Origin: Bacteroidota bacterium
GTDB taxonomy: Bacteria > Bacteroidota > Bacteroidia > AKYH767-A > 2013-40CM-41-45
Direction of reading: 5' to 3'
Assembly: GCA_016721305.1 (NCBI GenBank)
Contig: JADKIH010000011.1
Span: 1 to 64,000, forward strand
DNA: 64,000 nucleotides
This document shows, one piece after another, positions 45,262 through 53,372 of this stretch; position 1 is the first letter of the stretch; every line of letters begins with the position of its first letter. A program made the translations under genes and the position numbers. The notes below the pieces were generated by a model. That model had not been told where the DNA came from and ran no database searches. It saw only the letters and a list, made by a program, of their open reading frames with translations.

Positions 45262-46944
45262 TCAATCACGGGCATGAACCAGTTTCACAACTAAATTCTG
45301 CTTTGACGATTGAACTTTTAAGAAGTAGATACCTGAAGGCAAGTCAGAATTCAATTGAAATGAAGTCGGAATATTGGCACCCAGATTCACTTCTCCAAAT
45401 TGCAGTATACATCTTCCTGAAACATCGCAGAGAGTCAGATCGGCATCGGAAATGCCGGAATAAGACGTTAAGACGAGTGAACTATTAAAAGGATTAACGA
45501 CAGACAGCGAAGATTGTAAATTTTTCTCTCCGACTCCGGTGAGCATATTGCAATTGTAAGGCAATGGATTGAGCTCAATGGGACCGGCCGGAGTTAACGT
45601 ATGGCCTGCCAAACCCGCATACGATGGCTCATACAAGGTACAGCGGAATACGGGATTCGAATTCGTTGTCGTTCCCTGAGAAAGGATGCCTTGTTGACTT
45701 ACAGGATTTACATAGCGCCAAACGATGCTGTCATTTGCATCAACTTCAAAAAAATTGCCTTGATCTCCTTCGCAAATCAGCGTATTTCCATTCGAAAGGC
45801 GCTGGGCACCGGAGATATTACTCGAATAAAAATCCGTTTGAACCGGAGCTGAATACGACCAGTAAGCAGCATTAGGGCCATAAGCCTGATTCGGAAGCAG
45901 TGTGTAATTTCCTGCTGAATCAACCGGAAGTTGAAAAATGTCGACTGACGAATAATTGCCACCCGGACGGTTCAAGCCGTTATTAAAGATGATGACATTG
46001 CCTTCGTCCGGCAATCCGGCCGGAATCCAATGTGCATTGTGTTGACTGTACAATCGTTTATTCAATGCGTTACCCCGATTATAGGCTTGCGGGTTACCCC
46101 AACGATACAACAAATCGCCTCCTTGTCCGTGAAGTCCACCGGCATGGGAAGCGGCCTCTGCTGTTGTGGTGCTATGATCGATGATCCAAATCTCACTGAA
46201 ATTATGAACGCTTAGCATGACTTGATCCAACTCTTCATTATATGCGAGCGCATTTGAATGCAACCAGTCAGCAGCGCGCGGCGCACCGGGAACAAAATTT
46301 AAATTGATCAGTTCCGGATGATCGGCAACGACACCATAATTATTTTTTGTAGCGTCATATTCCTGAATCAAATGATCCCATGCATGCCATTCCCAAACTA
46401 TCGCTGCCGAATCGGTACCGATCGGCTGCACCTCTACAATTTTATCGGGCCAAAGTGGTCCACCTAACAAGGCCGTATCTCTTCCTGCTGCTATCGCTTG
46501 TGGATGTGGCTTAAACTCCCAAACAATCGCCAGAATATTTCCATTCGGCAATCGCAGAATGTCGTGATGCTGACATTGAGTAGTTGTTGAAATTGCATAA
46601 TTCCACAGCACATTACTGTTCCAGTCGAGTAGCTCTAATATTCCACCATTCCCGCCATTCACAAATACCGAATTATTTGCACTACCGGAATGAAGTAAGT
46701 TGCCGTCTTCCAACAAATAAACCGACTGACCGGGCGTGTATGCGCTTGTCCAGGTATGCACTTTGTACCCACACTTATCTATTAAATACGTAGTATCGGA
46801 AGCTAACGGTGCAAACAAGACATAACCGTCGAGTGAGCCCGGCTCTTGAGTAAAAAGCCCTATGGTTTGCTGAGCCTCCGAAAGGTGAGAAATTCCAAGA
46901 ATCGAAAGCGAAAGAGCTATTTTCCGGCAAATTGATGAGATCAT
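45262..46944 (-). CDS. Secreted arylsulfotransferase-like propeller protein with T9SS domain
   Basis: 560 residues from ATG 46944 (MISSICRKIALSLSILG), which gives a proper signal peptide; an in-frame ATG at 47022 would put 26 polar residues before it. The body has the arylsulfotransferase/ASST propeller pattern: VLFAPLASDTTYLIDKCG, VHTWTSAYTPGQSVYLLEDG, QCQHHDILRLPNGNIL (His pair), IVWEWHAWDHLIQ and YSQHNAHWIPAGLPDEGN. The His residues match the positions of ASST active-site His. Members transfer sulfate between phenols, or are catalytically unassigned. The C-terminal T9SS domain starts LSVVNPFNSSLVL and ends VKLVHARD. It is intact although genes on both sides are frameshifted. Confidence 0.83.
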   Translation of the reverse strand: MISSICRKIALSLSILGISHLSEAQQTIGLFTQEPGSLDGYVLFAPLASDTTYLIDKCGYKVHTWTSAYTPGQSVYLLEDGNLLHSGSANNSVFVNGGNGGILELLDWNSNVLWNYAISTTTQCQHHDILRLPNGNILAIVWEFKPHPQAIAAGRDTALLGGPLWPDKIVEVQPIGTDSAAIVWEWHAWDHLIQEYDATKNNYGVVADHPELINLNFVPGAPRAADWLHSNALAYNEELDQVMLSVHNFSEIWIIDHSTTTAEAASHAGGLHGQGGDLLYRWGNPQAYNRGNALNKRLYSQHNAHWIPAGLPDEGNVIIFNNGLNRPGGNYSSVDIFQLPVDSAGNYTLLPNQAYGPNAAYWSYSAPVQTDFYSSNISGAQRLSNGNTLICEGDQGNFFEVDANDSIVWRYVNPVSQQGILSQGTTTNSNPVFRCTLYEPSYAGLAGHTLTPAGPIELNPLPYNCNMLTGVGEKNLQSSLSVVNPFNSSLVLTSYSGISDADLTLCDVSGRCILQFGEVNLGANIPTSFQLNSDLPSGIYFLKVQSSKQNLVVKLVHARD

Positions 46945-47147
46945 TTTTATTAAGAGTATCTGAGCGCCAATACTACTCGTTTTTTTTGTAATCACCTCAT
47001 GGCCGCTTAATAAAGAATTCACAGCCTTATCTATTCATCACTTCCTAAATCGGAGAAATGTTTGTGCGGAAAACGATCTTAATACACTGTCTAACCTCCA
47101 AAAACGATTACTCATCGAATAAAATGCTGGTTCACCTCCATCTCACC

Positions 47148-47155
47148 TAGTTTTG
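47148..47155 (+). promoter_or_regulatory. Candidate -7 element for the acyltransferase gene
   Basis: TAGTTTTG matches TAnnTTTG, 31 bp before the ATG at 47187. No TTTG is found at the -33 distance. Confidence 0.4.
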
Positions 47156-47186
47156 CGCCTATCAATATCTGTTTTATCAATTGCGA

Positions 47187-48271
47187 ATGCCGAAAATTCC
47201 AAAATATTTACCAAATCTTGATGCGATCCGGGGACTCGCAGCCTTAGTCGTTATTCTTTGGCATGTTGAACTAATCAAATCAGATTATAGTATCCCGAAC
47301 TTGCAGGCACTGCATAATTTGGGTGGAATTGGCGTGACGGTGTTTTTTGTATTGAGTGGATTTCTCATCACCTATCTCCTATTCAAAGAACATACATCAA
47401 GCGGCGGAATTCACATCGTGAAATTTTACTTTCGACGGATACTCAGAATATGGCCGGTTTATTTTTTGATTTTAGCAATCGGAGTTTTCATTTACCCGCG
47501 AAATTTTCAGCTCGATGCTCTTGTGATGAGCATTTTCTTTTTCCCGAATGTTGCATTTGTCATGGGGAAATTACCTGCTATCATCGATCCGATTTGGTCG
47601 CTCGGTGTGGAAGAAGAGTTTTACATGTTCCACCGCATTTTTTCCGAATGAAAAAACAAGCAAAGATTTTCAACACGTTAATTGCGATGTTTTTCTTTTT
47701 CTATGCCTTGAAATTATTTGCGAGTAAAATGCACATTCCGCTTATGCAGAACATTCTCTTCTTTGCACGCTTCGACTGCATGATGATTGGCGGAATTTTC
47801 AGTATGTGGATGGCGAATCATTTGGCCGAAAAACCTAAATTCAAAACATGGTTGTCGCCTGATTTTCTTTTTAATAAAAATTTCCAAAGAGTGCTGTTTA
47901 TAAGCTTCATCGCCTATCTGATTTATGGAGTGGTAATCAACCCTCACGCATACAGCAATCAAGTGCTTTCGCTCTTGACAGCAGCATGCATCGTTAATTT
48001 GGCTTTTAACCCCAATTGTATTGTCAGATTGGAAAACAAAACACTCAACTTTATCGGCAAGATTTCATTTTGGCCTTTATTTAATGCACAAATTCCCTGT
48101 GGAACTCTTTACGTGGCTGAGTGTAAACTTGAAATCACTAATCTGCTTCTTCAAAATCTTTTCATATACGGATTAGCGTTACCTACGTCTATCTTGTTAG
48201 CTTACTTGTCGTTCCATTTTTATGAGGCATGGTTCCTCAGGTTGAAAGAGAGGAAATTTTCAACCCACTGA
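47187..48271 (+). pseudogene. Acyltransferase 3 family membrane protein, three indels
   Basis: The first frame (ATG 47187; a TTG is 6 bp upstream) has the family start NLDAIRGLAALVVILWHVEL with the catalytic His in the WH motif, FFVLSGFLITYLL and IIDPIWSLGVEEEFYMF. The break is in the T run 47638-47643: one T restores FYMFHRIFFRMKKQ. The second frame reaches FIGKIS and then, at the T run 48068-48071, needs one base removed to read SFGLYLMHKFPVELFTWLSVN; near 48126-48130 one base added returns to LEITNLLLQNLFIYGLALP and the end. Net corrected length is a whole number of codons. Normal members O-acetylate polysaccharides; the gene precedes the exopolysaccharide locus, so it may modify that polymer. 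Confidence 0.83.
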
Positions 48272-48615
48272 TTTTAGTCTCAAAATCGACAAAATAACGA
48301 GCCATATAAATGCAAAATGGCTCGGTACTTTACAATGCCAAAATTGTACATTACAAAGAATGGCGCTCGCCTCACTTTAAGGTAGGCTTACCTCAGCTTT
48401 GATTTCTTCCTAAAAACAATCAAAATTTCTTTTGCAATTTTAAATCAGCGTTGCTTTCTTTGGCAATTCTTGCAAGAACCCCAAACCGGTTCAACTTATT
48501 TCAACTGCGCCCGTAAACAACAATAAGATTTTAGCCTATAATGGCTCTTTTCATATTCAGTAAAGAGCACAGACATAGGAGATGAGTGGGGTTTTTCAAG
48601 TGTAAATCAACATAT
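48272..48615 (+). other. 344 bp intergenic leader with two hairpins before the LytTR gene
   Basis: No gene seen. CGAGCCAT/ATGGCTCG pairs at 48298-48305 and 48317-48324, and TACAAT/ATTGTA a few bases later. Neither is followed by a T run, so they may be leader structures rather than terminators. The start of the LytTR gene is set at 48616; an ATG 30 bp upstream adds ten residues (MGFFKCKSTY) outside the receiver domain. Confidence 0.4.
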
Positions 48616-49308
48616 ATGATCAATTGTATTATCATTGACGACGACAATGTGGCTGCGAATTTGCTGAAGCATTACGTAGAAAACACGGAAGGTTTATCCT
48701 TACTTACGAATTTGAGTAATGCAGTTGAAGCCGCAAACTACATTCGTAAAAACCAGGCAGCAATTGATCTGATTTTTCTTGACATTGAAATGCCGGAAAT
48801 GAGCGGCATCGAATTACTCGAATCATTCAAAGAACTTCCTCCCGTTATCTTAATCAGCTCGAAAGAAAAATACGCCGCAAAGGCATTTGAATACAAAGTA
48901 CTCCACTACCTGGTAAAACCTGTCGAATACGGCAAGTTTTTGAAAGCAATAGAAAGAGTATTCATGCTTTTCGAAAATGAAAAAGGTCGTCAGCTCGACT
49001 ACATTTTCGTGAAAGAAAACGGAGTGCTTTGCAAAATAAATTATACCGACATTTTCTATTTCGAGGCTCTGGGCGATTATGTGAAGGTGAAAGTCAAAGA
49101 AAAAGAGTACGTCGTGAATAGCACGATGAAAAATCTGGAAGAAAAGCTGAAAAATAATCGACAGTTCATGCGAGTTCACCGCTCTTTTATCATCAATCTT
49201 ACTTACCTCGAAAATTTTGACGCCGAAACTGCTATCGTCGCCAATAAAATTATCCCGATCGGCAATAAGTATAAGCCGACGCTTTCGGCTCGACTGAATA
49301 TTCTCTAA
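48616..49308 (+). CDS. LytTR-family response regulator
   Basis: 230 residues. Receiver domain 1-115: acidic cluster Asp8-Asp10, phosphoacceptor Asp56 in LIFLDIEMPEMSG, Lys101 in YLVKPVE. LytTR DNA-binding domain about 130-230: FVKENGVLCKINYTDIFYFEA, DYVKVKV and the basic signature FMRVHRSFIINLTYL. It would bind promoter direct repeats as a dimer after phosphorylation. No LytS-type kinase is beside it. It opens the exopolysaccharide locus, 178 bp before the next gene, with the CTTAGTGT hairpin between. Confidence 0.93.
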   Translation: MINCIIIDDDNVAANLLKHYVENTEGLSLLTNLSNAVEAANYIRKNQAAIDLIFLDIEMPEMSGIELLESFKELPPVILISSKEKYAAKAFEYKVLHYLVKPVEYGKFLKAIERVFMLFENEKGRQLDYIFVKENGVLCKINYTDIFYFEALGDYVKVKVKEKEYVVNSTMKNLEEKLKNNRQFMRVHRSFIINLTYLENFDAETAIVANKIIPIGNKYKPTLSARLNIL

Positions 49309-49330
49309 CAAGAATTTCGAATTTATATGA

Positions 49331-49378
49331 CAGTCTTAGTGTCTTAGTGTTTAATTGAACACTAAGACACTAAGACTG
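49331..49378. repeat. Perfect inverted CTTAGTGT repeat, 21 bp arms (possible terminator)
   Basis: Arms 49331-49351 and 49358-49378, loop TAATTG. It follows the LytTR stop by 22 bp, and TTTGCTTTT comes after it, so it may terminate transcription of that gene. Same octamer as at 11473-11497 and 58105-58127. Confidence 0.85.
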
Positions 49379-49486
49379 TTTGCTTTTACAGCCTTTTCAT
49401 CGGCCATTTCGGGCAGTTCAACGAATAAAACCCGAAAAACCTCCTTTTATAGTGCATTTTTGCATCACTAAAACACATAAAGGAAA

Positions 49487-49855
49487 ATGAAAAAGACAAT
49501 TATGATTATTGATGATCAGGCTTCGACAAGAAAATTGCTGTCGAACTTCCTGGGGAACTACTTTGATGTGGTTGAATTTGAAAATGCTAAAGCAGCTCTT
49601 ACCAGTATGCAATCAGGAAAAGCTCCGCATCTTATTGTTGCCGACATTCTGATGCCTGAAATGACAGGAATGGATTTGCTTCGCTCACTTCAAGAAGCAA
49701 AAATTGAAACCCAACCACCGGTTATCGTTTTGTCAAGCGTTGAAAACAGTTCCGAAAAACTGAAATGCTTTCAACTTGGCGCTCGCGACTACATGGTTAA
49801 GCCATTTAATCCGGAAGAATTACGAATGAGAATTACTAACCTACTTGCTAATTAA
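49487..49855 (+). CDS. Single-domain response regulator (CheY-like receiver)
   Basis: 122 residues, receiver only. Acidic pair Asp9/Asp10, phosphoacceptor Asp53 in VADILMPEMTG, conserved Ser in VLSS near 83, and Lys105 in YMVKPF. No output domain. It may be a phosphorelay shuttle or bind a partner directly. The sugar transferase gene starts 14 bp after its stop, so co-expression with polymer synthesis is likely. A GCATTTTTG sequence near 49454 has a one-base mismatch to the -7 consensus. Confidence 0.93.
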   Translation: MKKTIMIIDDQASTRKLLSNFLGNYFDVVEFENAKAALTSMQSGKAPHLIVADILMPEMTGMDLLRSLQEAKIETQPPVIVLSSVENSSEKLKCFQLGARDYMVKPFNPEELRMRITNLLAN

Positions 49856-49869
49856 CTCAAAACAACATC

Positions 49870-50616
49870 ATGAACTACGCATTTGTAAAAAAAGCAATTG
49901 GGATTACGATCGCATCACTGGCATTGCTGGCACTATTGCCACTCTTCCTGGTGATCATTCTAATAATAAAGTTAGAGTCTAAAGGCCCGGCTATGTATAC
50001 ATCTTTGAGAGTCGGACAGAATTACAAAATCTTCGGGCTCATAAAATTCAGAACCATGACAGCCAATGCCGACAAGCAAATGGATGTGATGAAAAAACTG
50101 AATCTGTACAATTCCGAAACTCCTGAAACTGAAAACACGAGTGACGATTGTCCGTTTTGTAAAATCCTAGGTCGTCCATGCTCTCCAATCCTTCACATGG
50201 ATGGTGGTGAAATTTGCGAGAATCACTTTATGGTTCGCAAAGAACGCGGTGCGGCATTTTACAAGATCAAGAACGATCCGCGTGTAACACGTTTCGGAAA
50301 ATTCCTTCGCGCATCTAATCTCGACGAATTACCTCAGCTTATCAATGTGATCAAAGGAGAAATGTCGATCATCGGCAACCGTCCATTGCCACTGTACGAA
50401 GCAGAGAAACTCACTTACGACGGAGCCATTGAACGTTTTAACTCACCGGCAGGTCTGACGGGCTTATGGCAAGTTACTAAACGCGGCCGTACCGAAGTTA
50501 CAGCAGCCGAACGAATTGAACTCGACAAAGAATATGCTCGCACATGGTCTGCGAAAACCGATATCAAAATTCTATTCCGAACCTTTCCGGCATTGTTCCG
50601 AAAAGAAAATGTTTAA
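49870..50616 (+). CDS. Undecaprenyl-phosphate sugar-1-phosphate transferase (initiating enzyme, PF02397) with Cys4 insert
   Basis: 248 residues with one N-terminal helix (about 10-33) and the sugar-transferase core: KGPAMYTSLRVGQ, IFGLIKFRTM, FGKFLRASNLDELPQLINV, GEMSIIGNRPLPLYEAE and GLTGLWQVTKRGRTE, LDKEYA. This attaches the first sugar phosphate to undecaprenyl phosphate. It is a short monotopic form without the four-helix N-domain of WcaJ. Between RTM and the KNDPRVT block it has an insert of about 50 residues holding four Cys (94, 97, 104 and 116), spaced CxxC-x6-C-x11-C, which would suit a zinc or iron-sulfur site. The substrate sugar is not predictable. Confidence 0.92.
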   Translation: MNYAFVKKAIGITIASLALLALLPLFLVIILIIKLESKGPAMYTSLRVGQNYKIFGLIKFRTMTANADKQMDVMKKLNLYNSETPETENTSDDCPFCKILGRPCSPILHMDGGEICENHFMVRKERGAAFYKIKNDPRVTRFGKFLRASNLDELPQLINVIKGEMSIIGNRPLPLYEAEKLTYDGAIERFNSPAGLTGLWQVTKRGRTEVTAAERIELDKEYARTWSAKTDIKILFRTFPALFRKENV

Positions 50617-50623
50617 TCATCCG

Positions 50624-51310
50624 ATGAAAGCCATTCGCATTTGCTTACTTATTCTTCTTTGCACTACTGCCGTTGTTGCATCTGCCGCCAATTCGCCGGA
50701 GGCTGATAGTACAACTAAAGGGATTGCATTGCCACCGCTCGACACATTATATGCCTGGGCGGACCAGTACAACCCTACAATTCAGTTTCACAATGCAGTA
50801 ATCAAACGATCGGAAGAAGATGCGAAACGCGTAAGCAAACAATGGCTCGATGCGATTAAATTCTCAGGAAACCTCCGTGTAGGAAGTTATGGAAACACGA
50901 CAATCAATCAGGTTGAAACGGGCTACACTTATGGCCCGTCCGTTTCTTTCTCATTGTACGAAATCCTCAGCCATCCAAATCAACTGAAAGTATTTAAAGA
51001 GGAACATCGCGCTGCAGAATTTAAGCGCGAAGAAGCAAAGCTTGACTTGCATAAATACGTCAGACAAATTTACAATAACATCATTCTTCAACAAACTCTA
51101 TTACGAATCAAAAGCGAAGCGTTGAACACATCTTATATGCACTTAAAAATGGCAGAAAAAGAATTCAACGAAGGCGCTATTACGCTCTCTGAACTCTCCA
51201 GAGTAAATGAAATTTACACGAAATCAGAAATCGAATTTGAAATGAATATAAGCGAGCTGAGAAACGATGTAATGGAACTTGAACAAGTAGTCGGAGTGCC
51301 AATCCTATAA
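50624..51310 (+). CDS. Short TolC-family outer-membrane channel protein (half-length)
   Basis: 228 residues from ATG 50624, which gives a clean signal peptide (MKAIRICLLILLCTTAVVASA); an ATG at 50609 overlaps the previous stop. The rest is one long helical hairpin of the OEP/TolC type: TLYAWADQYNPTIQFHNAVI, ISFSLYEIL-like FSLYEILSHPNQL, KLDLHKYVRQIYNNIILQQ and KEFNEGAITLSELSRVNEIY. Typical TolC-like exporters have two such repeats and 400-450 residues; this has one. The next gene starts 8 bp later with no sign of a lost second half, so it is probably a true half-size form. Role inferred: outer-membrane outlet for the polymer instead of Wza. Confidence 0.8.
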   Translation: MKAIRICLLILLCTTAVVASAANSPEADSTTKGIALPPLDTLYAWADQYNPTIQFHNAVIKRSEEDAKRVSKQWLDAIKFSGNLRVGSYGNTTINQVETGYTYGPSVSFSLYEILSHPNQLKVFKEEHRAAEFKREEAKLDLHKYVRQIYNNIILQQTLLRIKSEALNTSYMHLKMAEKEFNEGAITLSELSRVNEIYTKSEIEFEMNISELRNDVMELEQVVGVPIL

Positions 51311-51317
51311 TAACACC

Positions 51318-53372
51318 ATGTCGTTAATCGAACTCATTCAGCTTTTTCTTCGCAACCGGAAATGGACTATCTTCTTTCCGGTGACTGTTGCTATCGTGGT
51401 TTTTGCATTAACGAGAAATACACCACGTACCTATTCGTCGGAAACAGTGATCTACACCGGTATTGCTTCCGGCTTTAATCCCGATAATGCATTCGACAAT
51501 AAACTGGATTTTCACGCGGCTAACTCACGTTTCGACAATCTGATCAATATTATCTCGTCAAAAGAAACGAGAAAAGAAGTTGCCGTACAATTGCTGGCAT
51601 TTATGCTTCACCATGACACGGCGCGTACGCATCTTCTCCTGTCTGCAAAGAACAAAAAACTCTCTGCAATCCTTACAAATGATTTTGTTCTGGAGCACCG
51701 AAAACAGTCCGAAAAAGCGACGATAGACTCACTTTTAATATCTCTCGAAGCCGGTTCGGAAAACGAAATTTATAAATTGATTTTCGGCAACATCAGCACT
51801 CCTTTTAATGTATCAACGCTTGCCGGATTACATGCCGTTCGATTAAACAGCAGCGACATGCTGAAAATCGAATACACTTCAGAAGACGCACTTACCTGTA
51901 AGAAAACTCTTGATCTTGCCACTGACATTTTTCTCAAAAAATACCAAGGCGTCCGTATCGGAGAAGCTGACGTAGCTCTTAAGTATTTTATGGATCAAAC
52001 CAATATGGCTAAAGCGAAATTGGCTTTGAGCGAAGAAACACTCAAGCGTTTTCGTAGCAATAATGGCGTGATCAATTATTATGAGCAAACAAAATATGTA
52101 GCCGATCAGAAAGATGATATCGAAAAAAATGCGACGAAATTAAAAATGGACTTGCAAGGTTATCGTACTGCATTGGCGAAGCTTGAAGAAAAACTTGGCA
52201 ATCGCACCCTTCTTCAATTACAGAACGAAAAAATCATCAGCACAAGAAATCAACTTGCTTCTGAATTCGAGAAGAAAGGCCTCGCAACAGTTAAAACCGG
52301 AATGGCTATTGATGACAACCATTCGATCAGCGACCTCAAAGGCGAACTAAAAAAGAATGTCGAGTCGCTTTATACAATCAATAATACTACGGAAGGACTC
52401 CAAGGTAAGGACTTATTAAACGAATGGTTAAATCTTACTTTGAGTGAAGATGAAACCCAATCGAAGCTAACCGTGCTTTTAAGCTACCAGAAAGAATTCG
52501 AAAAAGTATTCGACCGCTTTGCACCTTTGGGATCCGACTTAAGCAAGCTTGAGCGTGATGTAGATGTAAGCGAAAAAGAATATCTGAGCTTATTGCACAG
52601 CTTAAGTCAGGCCGTTCTTCGAAAAAACAATTTGCAAGCGTCAGAAAACATATCTATCGTCGATAGCGCAGATCTTCCGATGAATCCTAATCCATCGAAA
52701 CGATTTCTGCTTGTAATAGTAAGCTTACTCAGCTGTTCGATTATCGCAATCGTCATTTTGATTCTCAAGCGATTTATGGATCACAGCATCTCAAATCCGC
52801 TTCAATTAGAAAAGCTGACAGGGATCGGAACGGCAACAGCTTTCACCAAACGAAATCTCTTACCGGAAGCGCTTCGCGAGATGGATATTCGCTCGCTCAG
52901 TCGCTGGGACAACATCCTCGACGAAGCCGGAAACCGCTGCGAGCCCGGATCAGTAACCTATCTCATTCCATTTAATTGCAGTCACGAAATGATCAAATCT
53001 GAAATTGACCAAATCGTTACACGCACAACGAATTCAAAATTCTCCTGGTCGATTACAGGACAGGAAATCGCTTCAAACATTTCTGAAGAAGGATTTAATC
53101 TGGCCATTACAGACAAAAAATATCCTGAGCAATTCGGAGCCAAATTACTAAGCCGCTCTTGCACTGTCATTTTCATCATGGATGCTGCAAAGAAAATTGA
53201 TGAGTACGAAATGCAAATCATAGAAAAATGGAAAGCCTCACGCATTTCATTGAAAGCAGTACTTGTAAACGTTAACGAAATAGAGATCGCGAAGTATCTG
53301 GGCGAAATTCCAAAGAAACGAAGCAAGTTCAGAGCATACCTTAAACGTCAAATCATTCGCTATGCAGCCTAA
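51318..53372 (+). CDS. Wzz/Wzc-like polysaccharide co-polymerase with degenerate BY-kinase domain
   Basis: 684 residues. Plan: TM helix near 15-35, a periplasmic Wzz domain with long coiled-coil stretches (about 220-430, TMAKAKLALSEETLKRFRS-like), a P-rich motif before the second TM helix (SADLPMNPNPSKRFLLVIVS, about 453-472), and a C-terminal cytoplasmic region of about 190 residues. In Wzc the last part is a BY-kinase with Walker A (GxGKT/S), A' and B motifs and a Tyr cluster. Here the equivalent start, VTYLIPFNCSHEMIKSEID, has no Gly-x-Gly-Lys and there is no Tyr-rich tail. It likely controls chain length without kinase activity. It overlaps the next glycosyltransferase gene by 11 bp. Confidence 0.88.
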   Translation: MSLIELIQLFLRNRKWTIFFPVTVAIVVFALTRNTPRTYSSETVIYTGIASGFNPDNAFDNKLDFHAANSRFDNLINIISSKETRKEVAVQLLAFMLHHDTARTHLLLSAKNKKLSAILTNDFVLEHRKQSEKATIDSLLISLEAGSENEIYKLIFGNISTPFNVSTLAGLHAVRLNSSDMLKIEYTSEDALTCKKTLDLATDIFLKKYQGVRIGEADVALKYFMDQTNMAKAKLALSEETLKRFRSNNGVINYYEQTKYVADQKDDIEKNATKLKMDLQGYRTALAKLEEKLGNRTLLQLQNEKIISTRNQLASEFEKKGLATVKTGMAIDDNHSISDLKGELKKNVESLYTINNTTEGLQGKDLLNEWLNLTLSEDETQSKLTVLLSYQKEFEKVFDRFAPLGSDLSKLERDVDVSEKEYLSLLHSLSQAVLRKNNLQASENISIVDSADLPMNPNPSKRFLLVIVSLLSCSIIAIVILILKRFMDHSISNPLQLEKLTGIGTATAFTKRNLLPEALREMDIRSLSRWDNILDEAGNRCEPGSVTYLIPFNCSHEMIKSEIDQIVTRTTNSKFSWSITGQEIASNISEEGFNLAITDKKYPEQFGAKLLSRSCTVIFIMDAAKKIDEYEMQIIEKWKASRISLKAVLVNVNEIEIAKYLGEIPKKRSKFRAYLKRQIIRYAA

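Noticed and set aside
48298..48345. Riboswitch in the LytTR leader
   Set aside because: Two short hairpins alone do not match any riboswitch I know; left as unexplained structure.
51304..51318. TolC second half lost through a frameshift
   Set aside because: There is no room: the next gene starts 8 bp after the stop and is clearly a different family.
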